DNA of 64,000 nucleotides, from assembly GCA_046727175.1 (NCBI GenBank), contig JBKPCD010000144.1, positions 25,492-89,491 of the forward strand, in the 5' to 3' direction. Source of the DNA: JBKPCD01 sp046727175. GTDB lineage: Bacteria; Acidobacteriota; Vicinamibacteria; Vicinamibacterales; 2-12-FULL-66-21. Positions 26,250-33,830 of the stretch are shown in pieces (position 1 is the first letter of the stretch; each line of letters begins with the position of its first letter). A program made the translations under genes and the position numbers. Under the pieces are notes generated by a model. That model saw only the letters and a program-made list of their open reading frames with translations. It ran no database searches and was not told the DNA's origin.

Positions 26250-26660
26250 ATGGCAGGTACGTTCGCACAAAGCAGTCCCTGGACCGTTTCGCCATTCGGC
26301 ACGTCCGGCATCGGCGGCAATCCATGGGTCTACCAACCCCAGTTCGCGCAGACGCCGACCGGCAGTCCCTACGGCGGATATGGGACGTTTGGCTCCTACT
26401 CGACACTGCCAGCGCAGCAGATCATGCAGTCGCTTCAGATCGTTCCTCAGCAGCTACAGCAGCTGCTGCAGCTCGCTCATGTGCAGCAGCAGCAGGTGCA
26501 GTATCTCCTTCAGGTCGTCCCGCAGCAGATCCAGCAGCTTCAGCAGGTTCTGGCGCAGGCGACGCTTCAGGGGATCGTCGGGCAGCCGTTCGGTAATCCG
26601 TTCCAGCACGCGTCACCCGGAGCGGGGACGTTTGGTGGACAGCCGGGCTATTTGATGTAG
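26250..26660 (+). CDS. Glutamine-rich low-complexity protein of unknown function
   Basis: 136 residues; ATG at 26250 preceded by AGAGGAGG at ideal spacing, one of the strongest sites in the window. Residues ~1-45 are Gly/Ser/Thr/Pro/Tyr-rich (TGSPYGGYGTFGSYST). Residues ~50-105 are an amphipathic Leu/Gln heptad-like stretch (QQLQQLLQLAHVQQQQVQYL; QVVPQQIQQLQQVLAQATLQ) likely to form a coiled coil, and the end is Gly/Pro-rich (HASPGAGTFGGQPGYLM). No signal peptide. I do not recognise a named family. It is followed by a BON-domain gene whose first half has a similar Pro/Phe-rich style, separated by a 12-bp-stem hairpin, suggesting a two-gene stress or scaffold unit. Confidence 0.75.
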   Translation: MAGTFAQSSPWTVSPFGTSGIGGNPWVYQPQFAQTPTGSPYGGYGTFGSYSTLPAQQIMQSLQIVPQQLQQLLQLAHVQQQQVQYLLQVVPQQIQQLQQVLAQATLQGIVGQPFGNPFQHASPGAGTFGGQPGYLM

Positions 26661-26684
26661 CTCGGACCGCACGTAATCACACAT

Positions 26685-26710
26685 GGCCTGCGGTCGAGCG
26701 ACCGCAGGCC
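26685..26710 (+). terminator. Perfect 12-bp hairpin between the Q-rich and BON genes
   Basis: GGCCTGCGGTCG and CGACCGCAGGCC form a perfect inverted repeat separated by AG (practical loop of six). It lies 25 bases after the Q-rich stop and 45 bases before the BON ATG and is not followed by a T-run. It may set unequal expression of the two genes. Confidence 0.6.
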
Positions 26711-26754
26711 GCTGTACGTCGCGACACATTTCATGATCAGGAAGGAGAACTCAG

Positions 26755-27306
26755 ATGTCAGAAGCATTCTTCGGGCTGGGACAGCCGATGTGGACCGGCC
26801 TTCCGGCGCCCGGCTTCAGCTGGTTTCAGCCGGCGTCACCGGCGATCAATCGCGCTGGCGCAACGCCGTTCGCGATGAATCCCATTCCGCCCGTTCCGCT
26901 GGTTCAGAACATGATCCCGTTCGCGGTGCCGGCCTCGTATCCGGGACTGAACGGCCCGGATGTGATGCCCAGCCCAAACGCACTGGCGTTGCTGTCGGCG
27001 ACGGCTCTGCGGCGCGGCCAACCGATGGGCCCGACCAACGATCAGGAGATTGAGGAGTTCATCTACGAGACGCTCGACCTCCTGCCCGGAGCAAACGACG
27101 TCGAGCTGCGCTCGGAAGGCGGTCGCATCACCTTCACCGGCAGCGTGCATCACAAACGGTTGAAGCGCGACATCGGCGAAATTGGCTGGGCGATTCCCGG
27201 TGTGAATGACGTTCAAAACAATCTGGTGATTACGACGCGGCGCCGGGCGCGGACCGCCGGCCGGGAGCCGGAACCGCCGAATCAGCCGGCGCGAAAGCAG
27301 GCGTGA
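26755..27306 (+). CDS. BON-domain protein with Pro/Phe-rich N-terminal half
   Basis: 183 residues; ATG at 26755 preceded by AAGGAGAA. Residues ~1-95 are Pro/Ala/Phe-rich and probably disordered (GLGQPMWTGLPAPGFSWFQP; PIPPVPLVQNMIPFAVPASY). Residues ~98-165 are one BON domain: NDQEIEEFIYETLDLLPGAN, GRITFTGSVHHKRLKRDI and PGVNDVQNNLVITTRRRA. Osmotically inducible OsmY-type BON domains bind membranes or potassium, but here there is no signal peptide, so a cytoplasmic form is predicted. The last 77 bases overlap, tail to tail, the end of the OB-like gene on the other strand. Confidence 0.85.
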   Translation: MSEAFFGLGQPMWTGLPAPGFSWFQPASPAINRAGATPFAMNPIPPVPLVQNMIPFAVPASYPGLNGPDVMPSPNALALLSATALRRGQPMGPTNDQEIEEFIYETLDLLPGANDVELRSEGGRITFTGSVHHKRLKRDIGEIGWAIPGVNDVQNNLVITTRRRARTAGREPEPPNQPARKQA

Positions 27307-27553
27307 CGTTCGCGGCGTCGACCCACGCAGTCACGGGATCGATCGAGTACCAGCCGTGCTCGCGGCGATACCGCGCACGGCCGCACATCACGATCGTCGT
27401 CCCTACGAACGGCAGGGGCAAGGGATGCGACGGACGGATCTCCGCCGCGCCCAGAGCTCCGCCGGTATCCGCGAGGCGGAGACGCCAGCCCCCGTCGAGC
27501 AGAGCGCGGATGTGAACGACACGGCCCACGACGGTCACGTGCCAGCCACTCAT
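27230..27553 (-). CDS. Small hypothetical protein, possibly OB-fold-like
   Basis: 107 residues, ATG at 27553. The sequence VTVVGRVVHIRALLDGGWRL, then LADTGG, VGTTIVMCGRARYRREHGWY and SIDPVTAWVDA has the alternating strand pattern of a small beta-barrel. The 'RYRREHGWYSIDPV-W' ending recurs, as far as I recall, in short conserved proteins of related bacteria. The last ~25 residues are Ala/Pro-rich and overlap the 3' end of the BON gene on the opposite strand by 77 bases, so the true 3' end may be free to vary. Function unknown; a nucleic-acid- or ligand-binding role is only a fold-based guess. Confidence 0.55.
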   Translation of the reverse strand: MSGWHVTVVGRVVHIRALLDGGWRLRLADTGGALGAAEIRPSHPLPLPFVGTTIVMCGRARYRREHGWYSIDPVTAWVDAANVTPAFAPADSAVPAPGRRSAPGAAS

Positions 27554-27577
27554 GGTCGAGGTGCGCGCAACCTATCA

Positions 27578-27621
27578 CGCATTTGACGAGGCTGCAACGC
27601 ACATTTGACGACGATGCAAAC
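27578..27621. promoter_or_regulatory. Direct repeat pair in the divergent promoter region upstream of the GH31 gene
   Basis: GCATTTGACGAGGCTGCAA and ACATTTGACGACGATGCAAA are two ~20-bp copies spaced by one to two helical turns. They lie between the divergent small OB-like gene (27553) and the GH31 gene (27666). Each contains TTGACG. Tandem regulator sites or alternative -35 elements are possible. Confidence 0.45.
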
Positions 27622-27651
27622 GGGGCCGGGGACCCGGAGCCGGGAGCGCAG

Positions 27652-27657
27652 TATAGT
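27652..27657 (+). promoter_or_regulatory. -10 box TATAGT eight bases before a GTG start (leaderless transcript predicted)
   Basis: TATAGT ends at 27657 and the GTG start is at 27666, so transcription would begin at or within two bases of the start codon. No ribosome-binding site exists in between. There is no clear -35 at 17 bp. Confidence 0.5.
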
Positions 27658-27665
27658 TTCGCGTC

Positions 27666-30401
27666 GTGAAGCGCCCCCTTGTCCTGGGCGTCCTCCTGGG
27701 CGCGACGATCGTCGCATCGACGATTCAGCCTCGTGGGCCGCTCGAGAAACTCCCCGACGGCGTTCTCGTGTCGGTCGCCGGCGGTTTCCTTCAAATACAG
27801 GTCAAATCCGACGCGATGGTCCGCGTGCTCTTCTCGAAAGAGCGCAACCCTCGCGTGGACAGGTTGGTCGTCGTCGGTCCTGGTCGTTCCGCGGCTGCGG
27901 CCGACCTGAATCCGTTTCAGCGCGCACCTGTCGCATCGCACAGCACATCCGCCACTCCCAAGTGGTCTCTGAGCAGCACAGCGACCGCGGCGACGCTCAC
28001 GACGGCAAAGCTGAAAGTGAGCGTCGATCTCTCGGACGGCGCAGTGACCTTTGCCGACACTGCCGACAAGATCATCCTCGCGGAAACACCCGGCGCGCAC
28101 CGGATGACGCCTGCGACCGTGCAGGGTGAGCAGGCCTACCACGTCCAGCAGATGTGGCGGAGCGATCCCGACGAATCACTCTACGGCCTCGGGCAACGTC
28201 AGGAAGGAAAACTCGACGTCAAGGGGTACGACTTCGATCTGTGGCAGCGCAACATGGTTGTCGTCATGCCCTTCCTCGTCTCGAGTCGCGGCTACGGGAT
28301 TCTGTGGGACAACACGTCGTTCACGAAGTTCGGCGACATCCGGCCGTTCGAGCCAGTTCCGGGATTCCAGTTTTCACCCGCAGCAGCGGCCGCGACCGGC
28401 GGAATCGTCGGCCCTCTCGACGTGCCAGTCACGGGCAACTACCAGTTCCGGACGTACTCGAACGGCACGGTCGAGGTGTCGATCGATGGCAGAACCAGGA
28501 TCAAGCACTGGAAACAGAACTGGGCGGCGGAATACGACCAGTTCACGGTCCACCTCGAGGCAGGCAAGCGGTACTCACTGGCGGTTACAGTGAGTTCGCC
28601 CTCGGATTTCCGCTTCGAGTGGAAGACACCGCCACCGACTTCGGACACGTCCTTCTGGTCGGAAGTTGGCGAAGCGATCGACTACTACTTCGTTTACGGG
28701 CCCGAACCGGATCAAGTCGTCGCGGGTTATCGCGATTTGACCGGGCAAGCATCGCTGCTCCCGCAGTGGGCCTACGGCTTCTGGCAATCGAAGAACAAGT
28801 ACAACACGCAGGATGAAGTCCTGACGACGCTCGCCGAGTTCAGGCGGCGCCAGATTCCGATCGACAACATCGTCCAGGACTGGCAGTACTGGAAGGCGGA
28901 CGCGTGGGGCACGCACGAGTTCGATCCGGCGCGCTTTCCGGATCCCGCCGCGATGATTGAAGCCATTCACGATCAGCACGCGCGTTTCATGATCTCGGTC
29001 TGGGGCAAGTTCTATCCCGACACCGAGAATGCGAAGGCGCTCGCCGCGATCAACGGCTTGTACACGATCACGCTGAACGAACACACGCGCGACTGGCTGA
29101 ACTACCCGTACGCCTTCTACGACGCGTTCAATCCGGCCGCGCGGCGCATGTTCTGGGATCAAGTGAACAAGGCGCTGTTCACCAAAGGCGTGGACGCATG
29201 GTGGATGGATGCGACCGAGCCCGATCTCGTCCAGCCCTCGCCGCCAACGCTGGAGTCGCTTCGTCACAATATCGGCACGACGGCGATCGGCACCGCGTCG
29301 CGCGTCATGAGCGCGTACCCGCTCATGAACAGTGAGGCCGTGTACGACGGCCAGCGCAGCGTTACCCCGAATCAGCGCGTGTTCATCCTGACGCGCTCGG
29401 GCTTCCCCGGCATCCAGCGGTATGCGACTGTCACGTGGTCCGGCGATATCACGTCCGAGTGGACGACGCTGCGCAAGCAGATCACAGCAGGACTTGGCTT
29501 CTCGATTGCGGGCGATCCGTACTGGACCAGTGATACGGGCGGCTACACCATGCAGCCTCGATTCGCGAAAGCGAAGGACGGCGAGGCGCTCGAGGAGTGG
29601 CGGGAACTGAACGCGCGCTGGTTCCAGTTCAGCACATTCTGCCCGATACTGCGCGTGCACGGAACCGATCGCCCGCGTGAAGCGTGGAACATCGGCGATG
29701 AGAGCACGCCCGTCTACCGGTCCGAGCTGGCGCATCACCGCCTTCGCTACGCGCTCTTCCCCTACCTCTATTCCCTGGCCGGCGCCGTCACGCACGACGG
29801 TTACACGATCATGCGGCCGCTCGTGATGGACTTCCGCGGCGACACGAAGGCGCGAGCCGTCGACGATCAGTTCATGTTCGGATCTGTCTTCCTCGTGAAC
29901 CCCGTGACCGAGTACCTCGCGCGCGGCCGTCCGGTCTACCTGCCGGAAGGCACGGCGTGGTACGACTTCTGGACTGGAACCCGCTTCACCGGCGGGCAGA
30001 CGATCGACGCCGAGGCGCCATACGATCGGATCCCGCTGTTCGTGCGAGCCGGGTCGATCGTGCCATTCGGACCAGATCAGCAGTACATCGGCGAGAAGAA
30101 CGCGTCTGCGCTGACGCTGTACGTCTACACGGGCGCAAACGGCCGGTTCTCGCTGTATGAAGATGATGGCGTCACCTACGGCTACGAGTCGAGTCAGTTC
30201 TCGCGCATTCCGTTCGTGTGGGACGAAGCGACGAAAACACTTATGATCGAGCGACGTGCTGGTTCGTTTCCCGGCATGATCGCCGACCGGACGTTCAACG
30301 TCGTTCTTGTTTCTCCGGATCGACCCGTGGCTTATTCGGCCTCGCCGCAGGTCACCAGGTCAGTCCCCTACCGCGGGCAGCCCGTCCGTGTAGGTTTTTA
30401 G
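27666..30401 (+). CDS. GH31 alpha-glycosidase (alpha-xylosidase-like) with internal PA14-like insertion
   Basis: 911 residues, GTG start at 27666, signal-anchor-like N-terminus. Order: N-terminal galactose-mutarotase-like beta domain (SLYGLGQRQEGKLDVKGYDF), a PA14-like insert at ~245-320 (VPVTGNYQFRTYSNGTVEVS; FTVHLEAGKRYSLAV), TIM barrel ~355-700 and C-terminal beta domains including a DUF5110-type segment (LYVYTGANGRFSLYEDDG). The nucleophile is Asp515 in WWMDATEPD and the acid/base is Asp594 in TWSGDITSEW. The PA14 insert and the motif context match bacterial alpha-xylosidases acting on xyloglucan oligosaccharides, but alpha-glucosidase activity cannot be excluded. Exported or periplasmic. 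It is the first gene of an apparent three-gene unit with the membrane kinase-like and quinoprotein genes. Confidence 0.93.
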   Translation: MKRPLVLGVLLGATIVASTIQPRGPLEKLPDGVLVSVAGGFLQIQVKSDAMVRVLFSKERNPRVDRLVVVGPGRSAAAADLNPFQRAPVASHSTSATPKWSLSSTATAATLTTAKLKVSVDLSDGAVTFADTADKIILAETPGAHRMTPATVQGEQAYHVQQMWRSDPDESLYGLGQRQEGKLDVKGYDFDLWQRNMVVVMPFLVSSRGYGILWDNTSFTKFGDIRPFEPVPGFQFSPAAAAATGGIVGPLDVPVTGNYQFRTYSNGTVEVSIDGRTRIKHWKQNWAAEYDQFTVHLEAGKRYSLAVTVSSPSDFRFEWKTPPPTSDTSFWSEVGEAIDYYFVYGPEPDQVVAGYRDLTGQASLLPQWAYGFWQSKNKYNTQDEVLTTLAEFRRRQIPIDNIVQDWQYWKADAWGTHEFDPARFPDPAAMIEAIHDQHARFMISVWGKFYPDTENAKALAAINGLYTITLNEHTRDWLNYPYAFYDAFNPAARRMFWDQVNKALFTKGVDAWWMDATEPDLVQPSPPTLESLRHNIGTTAIGTASRVMSAYPLMNSEAVYDGQRSVTPNQRVFILTRSGFPGIQRYATVTWSGDITSEWTTLRKQITAGLGFSIAGDPYWTSDTGGYTMQPRFAKAKDGEALEEWRELNARWFQFSTFCPILRVHGTDRPREAWNIGDESTPVYRSELAHHRLRYALFPYLYSLAGAVTHDGYTIMRPLVMDFRGDTKARAVDDQFMFGSVFLVNPVTEYLARGRPVYLPEGTAWYDFWTGTRFTGGQTIDAEAPYDRIPLFVRAGSIVPFGPDQQYIGEKNASALTLYVYTGANGRFSLYEDDGVTYGYESSQFSRIPFVWDEATKTLMIERRAGSFPGMIADRTFNVVLVSPDRPVAYSASPQVTRSVPYRGQPVRVGF

Positions 30402-30413
30402 CGACCCTGTCCT

Positions 30414-31505
30414 ATGACGCTGATCGAGACAACGGGAACCGTGACGCCCGACGTCTCCGCCACAGGCGACATGTCCTTCGCGGAGCGGCGGCGAACAGCC
30501 GATCGCATCTTCAAGGGTGCGCTGATGTTCAACGCCGCCCTGACGGTGCTCTGGCTGTTCGCACTGGTCACGCGGCGCGATGTGTTCTTCTTCGCGCACT
30601 ACGAACTCGATCGCGCCGCCCTTGGGCGTGTCGGCGGCGGCATCCTCTTCTTCTACGTCATCTGGGGCTTCATCTGGTACGGCGTGAAGACGCTGCTCCT
30701 GAAATACTGGGTCGGGTTCTCGAAGGAAGAGCGCCGCCAGGCATTTTCCTCCCGCATGGATGAACCCTTCGACGTCTCGGCGTTCACCGCGCGACACTCC
30801 GAGCGCCGTATCCGCATCGCCGACATGATTGGCCGGCGCGGACGCTTCATCACGCTGGCAATGGCGGGCTTCTTCTACTTGTACGCGCGCGTGTCGGCGG
30901 AACAGTCCCCGGCTTTCGCGACGTTCTTCCTCCAGGACAATCTCTTCGACGCCGTCGCCACGAGCTGGATCTTCCTGGCGTTCTACTACCTGAACGGCTT
31001 TCTCGCGGCGGCGTTCTACGGACCGCAGTCGCGCGTCATGGACGGCGTCCTCGCGCGCGCGAATTGCCTGCTCATCACGACATTGTGGACGGCCTTCAAG
31101 TTCGTGATGGTGCCGCTCGGCGCAAGGCTGGCGGCCGTGTTTCCGCCTGACGCGTTCGCTCCGGTTTTCGCCCTGATCTGGGGCTCGTATATCGCGTCGG
31201 ACGCGCTGTCCGAAGTCGGCGGCGCGCTCTTCGGCAAACAGAAGATTCGCGTGCGCGGCGTGGGTGACGTGAACCGTAAATCGATCGGCGGCACGGTCTC
31301 CGGTTTCGTCGGATCGCTCGTGCTCTGCCTGGCCGTCGTTCTGTCGCGCGGCCTTCCGGCGTCCTGGATCGTTCTCGCCGTCATCATCTCGATCTCGAAT
31401 ACGCTTCTCGAGCTGTTCTCGCCGCGCGGCACCGACGACCTGGTCATGGCGACGGGCAACGCGGTGATTTGCCTGGCGTTCGGGCTCGTCATGTACGGAT
31501 CGTGA
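30414..31505 (+). CDS. Integral membrane protein with phytol/dolichol-kinase-like C-terminal domain
   Basis: 363 residues, nine or so hydrophobic segments. The N-terminal third is a separate membrane region (ALMFNAALTVLWLFALVTRR; GGGILFFYVIWGFIWYGVKT). The C-terminal ~150 residues carry the marks of the dolichol/phytol kinase-CTP transferase superfamily: DALSEVGGALFGKQKIRVRG, NRKSIGGTVSGFVGSLV and NTLLELFSPRGTDDLVMATG. By family, it would use CTP to phosphorylate a polyprenol or phytol-like lipid in the inner membrane. It begins 12 bases after the GH31 stop and its own stop overlaps the quinoprotein GTG (GTGA), so the three genes are probably one transcript. Why a glycosidase should sit with a lipid kinase is unclear. 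Confidence 0.75.
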   Translation: MTLIETTGTVTPDVSATGDMSFAERRRTADRIFKGALMFNAALTVLWLFALVTRRDVFFFAHYELDRAALGRVGGGILFFYVIWGFIWYGVKTLLLKYWVGFSKEERRQAFSSRMDEPFDVSAFTARHSERRIRIADMIGRRGRFITLAMAGFFYLYARVSAEQSPAFATFFLQDNLFDAVATSWIFLAFYYLNGFLAAAFYGPQSRVMDGVLARANCLLITTLWTAFKFVMVPLGARLAAVFPPDAFAPVFALIWGSYIASDALSEVGGALFGKQKIRVRGVGDVNRKSIGGTVSGFVGSLVLCLAVVLSRGLPASWIVLAVIISISNTLLELFSPRGTDDLVMATGNAVICLAFGLVMYGS

Positions 31506-32863
31506 GAGCCGTTCCGCTCTTCTTGCTCGTCGCTTTCGTTGTCGCGTCGTCCAGCGGCCGAACGTCTCCTCCGGCCGGAGTTCCGGCGCGAGCGATCCAC
31601 GCCACGGAAGATTCGGGAACTCGTTTCAACGCGTTCACTACACCTTTTGAGACCGCTTCCATTGACAGCGACGACTGGCCGCAGTTCCGCGGGCCAGACG
31701 GCCAGGGCCATTCGGCCGCACGCGATCTTCCGGTGGAATGGAGTGAATCGCACAACATCGCGTGGAAGGTCCCGGTCCCCGGCCTCGGGTGGTCGTCTCC
31801 CGTCGTCGGGGGCGGGCGGGTGTGGCTGACGACGGCAACTGGCGACCGCGATGTTTCGTTGCGCCTGTTGGCTTACGAGATCGACAGCGGCCGCGAGCTC
31901 CTGAACGTCGAAGTGTTCCGGGTTCGAGGCGCCGAGGCCATCAATCCGAGGAACAGCCATGCATCGCCAACGCCGCTCCTCGAGGGTGACCGCGTCTACG
32001 TGCATTTCGGCGCGCTGGGGACGGCTGCGCTGACGACAGCCGGCGAAATCGTCTGGAAGGCGAGGTTCCCTTACACGTCACAACACGGCGCCGGCGGGTC
32101 GCCCGTGCTCGTGGGCGACCTGCTCGTCCTCAGCTGCGACGGCGCAGATGCCGCGTTCGTCATCGCCGTCGACAAGCGCACCGGAAACACGCGGTGGAAG
32201 ACGGCACGACGGTATCCCTGGGACCAGGCCTATTCGACGCCGCTCGTGATTCGGGTCGGCGAACGCGATCAGATCGTCAGCGTGGGCGCCTATCGAGCCG
32301 CGGCGTACGAGCCGGAATCGGGCAAGGAGATCTGGCGCGTTGGATATGCCGACGGGTTCTCGAACGTCCCTCGCCCGATCTACGGTCACGGTCTCGTGTA
32401 CATCGCGACCGGATTTCAACAGCCCCTGCTCCTCGCTGTTCGCCCCGACGGCTCAGGCGACATCACGAAATCGCACGTCGCATGGACGCTCCGGCGCGCG
32501 GCGCCGCTGACGCCCTCGCCGCTTCTCGCTGGTGACGAGCTCTACATCGTCAACGATGCCGGCATCGCGTCGTGTCTCGACGCACGGTCAGGCGACGTGC
32601 ACTGGCAACAGCGGCTCGGCGGAACGTACTCGGCGTCGCCGACGTTTGCCGACGGCCGAATCTACTTCCTCTCCGAGCAGGGGGCCGCGACGGTCATCGC
32701 ACCCGGTCGGGAGTTTCGCAAGATCGCGACGAACGCGCTGGAGGGCGCCGCGCTTGCCTCACCCGCCGTGTCGGGCCACTCCCTGTTCGTCCGAAGCGAT
32801 CGTCATCTCTATCGAATCACGGCGAGCAACGTCCGGCTGGACGAGACCTTCCGACATCGTTAG
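31502..32863 (+). CDS. Periplasmic PQQ-like beta-propeller protein
   Basis: 453 residues from the GTG at 31502, which overlaps the preceding stop as GTGA; the frame is open to 31469 but that extension lies inside the upstream gene. A signal peptide (VRAVPLFLLVAFVVASSSG) is followed by DDWPQFRGPDGQGHS, the classic entry to the quinoprotein-like propellers of this phylum. Blades follow: NIAWKVPVPGLGWSSPVVGG, AITRKTGNTRWKT-like DKRTGNTRWKT, ARSGDVHWQQRLGG with YSASPTFADGRIYFLSEQG. Most such proteins lack PQQ-binding and catalytic residues and act as scaffolds or outer-membrane assembly partners; no dehydrogenase signature is evident here. Confidence 0.87.
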   Translation: MRAVPLFLLVAFVVASSSGRTSPPAGVPARAIHATEDSGTRFNAFTTPFETASIDSDDWPQFRGPDGQGHSAARDLPVEWSESHNIAWKVPVPGLGWSSPVVGGGRVWLTTATGDRDVSLRLLAYEIDSGRELLNVEVFRVRGAEAINPRNSHASPTPLLEGDRVYVHFGALGTAALTTAGEIVWKARFPYTSQHGAGGSPVLVGDLLVLSCDGADAAFVIAVDKRTGNTRWKTARRYPWDQAYSTPLVIRVGERDQIVSVGAYRAAAYEPESGKEIWRVGYADGFSNVPRPIYGHGLVYIATGFQQPLLLAVRPDGSGDITKSHVAWTLRRAAPLTPSPLLAGDELYIVNDAGIASCLDARSGDVHWQQRLGGTYSASPTFADGRIYFLSEQGAATVIAPGREFRKIATNALEGAALASPAVSGHSLFVRSDRHLYRITASNVRLDETFRHR

Positions 32864-32874
32864 GATGTTCGCTC

Positions 32875-32998
32875 ACAGGATGCTGAAAACGCATTCTGAA
32901 TGGCAGAGGGTAAATGGAAAATGGAAAAAACCTGAGCACTTTGCCATCTCCCATTTGCCATTTTCCATCAGGCCGGTTCTCTTTCAGTGGCCTGCTAA
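32875..32998. repeat. MITE-like dispersed repeat, copy B
   Basis: About 124 bp, >85% identical by eye to 4726-4842, including the uninterrupted core of about 50 bases (GGAAAAAACCTGAGCA, TTTGCCATCTCCCATTTGCC, ATTTTCCATCAGGCCGG). It differs by an additional ATGGAAA unit and by changes in the right terminal repeat. It lies between the quinoprotein stop and the NIPSNAP gene. Confidence 0.75.
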
Positions 32999-33017
32999 TC
33001 AACAGTGAGCGTGACCG

Positions 33018-33827
33018 TTGGAACGACGAACGTTTCTCACATCGACACTCGGCGCGGGACTGATGGCAACCGCGAGCGCCGCGGGCGCATCCGGCCAGGG
33101 CGGCACCAAACCCCCGGCCGCGCCCGAGTTCTACGTCTGGCGACAGTACATCCTGCGCACCGGAACGCAGCCGCGTCGGCTGGCAGAGTTTCTTCAGAAC
33201 GCCGCCATCCCCGCGCTCAATCGTCTCGGGCACAAGCCGGTCGGCGTGTTCGAGGTGTTCGCCGGCCTGGCCACGCCTGGTGTGTTCGTGCTGACACCAT
33301 TCGCGTCGCTCGAGAGCCTTGCAACCATCGAAAGCGAGATCGATCGCGATCAGGAGTACATTCGCGCTGCCGACGCGTATCTCACCGCACCGGCGACGGA
33401 TCCGGTGTACGTCCGCCAGGTACTGTCACTGCTGGCAGCGTTCCCCAACGTGCCGCGCGTCGAAGTTCCGTCCGCAACCGCTACGAAGAGTCCCCGGCTG
33501 TTCGAGCTGCGGACCTACGAGAGCCACAACGAACGGGCGCACCGCGCGAAGGTGCGGATGTTCACGGAAATGGGGGAAGTGGATATTTTCCGCCGCTGTG
33601 GCCTGACGCCAGTCTTCTTCTCGCGCACGCTCGTGGGGCCGCGCATGCCAAGCCTCGTGTACATGCTCGTGCACGAAAACATGGCCGCACGCGAGAAGAG
33701 CTGGGACGCGTTCCGCAACGATCCCGACTGGAAGAAGCTGCCGGCGACGCCTGGCTACAGCGACGCCGAGATCGTCAGCAATATCACCACTGTCTTTCTT
33801 CGACCCACCGCCTATTCTCAAATCTGA
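33018..33827 (+). CDS. Tat-exported NIPSNAP-family protein
   Basis: 269 residues. The start must be the TTG at 33018, because a TGA in frame lies at 33012-33014 and the first codons already encode the signal (ERRTFLTSTLGAGLMATASA). Two ferredoxin-like NIPSNAP domains are visible: YVWRQYILRTGTQPRRLAEF / VGVFEVFAG... in the first half and LFELRTYESHNERAHRAKVR, FFSRTLVGPRMPSLVYML, WDAFRNDPDWKKL in the second, the canonical C-terminal signature. The family is dimeric and of uncertain enzymatic function. The next gene starts three bases after its stop. The MITE-like element ends 19 bases upstream of the start. Confidence 0.85.
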   Translation: MERRTFLTSTLGAGLMATASAAGASGQGGTKPPAAPEFYVWRQYILRTGTQPRRLAEFLQNAAIPALNRLGHKPVGVFEVFAGLATPGVFVLTPFASLESLATIESEIDRDQEYIRAADAYLTAPATDPVYVRQVLSLLAAFPNVPRVEVPSATATKSPRLFELRTYESHNERAHRAKVRMFTEMGEVDIFRRCGLTPVFFSRTLVGPRMPSLVYMLVHENMAAREKSWDAFRNDPDWKKLPATPGYSDAEIVSNITTVFLRPTAYSQI

Positions 33828-33830
33828 TCT

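Noticed and set aside
26039..26596. Forward frame over the Q-rich gene leader
   Set aside because: Low-complexity Ala/Gly shadow in another frame; the ATG at 26250 with AGAGGAGG marks the actual gene.
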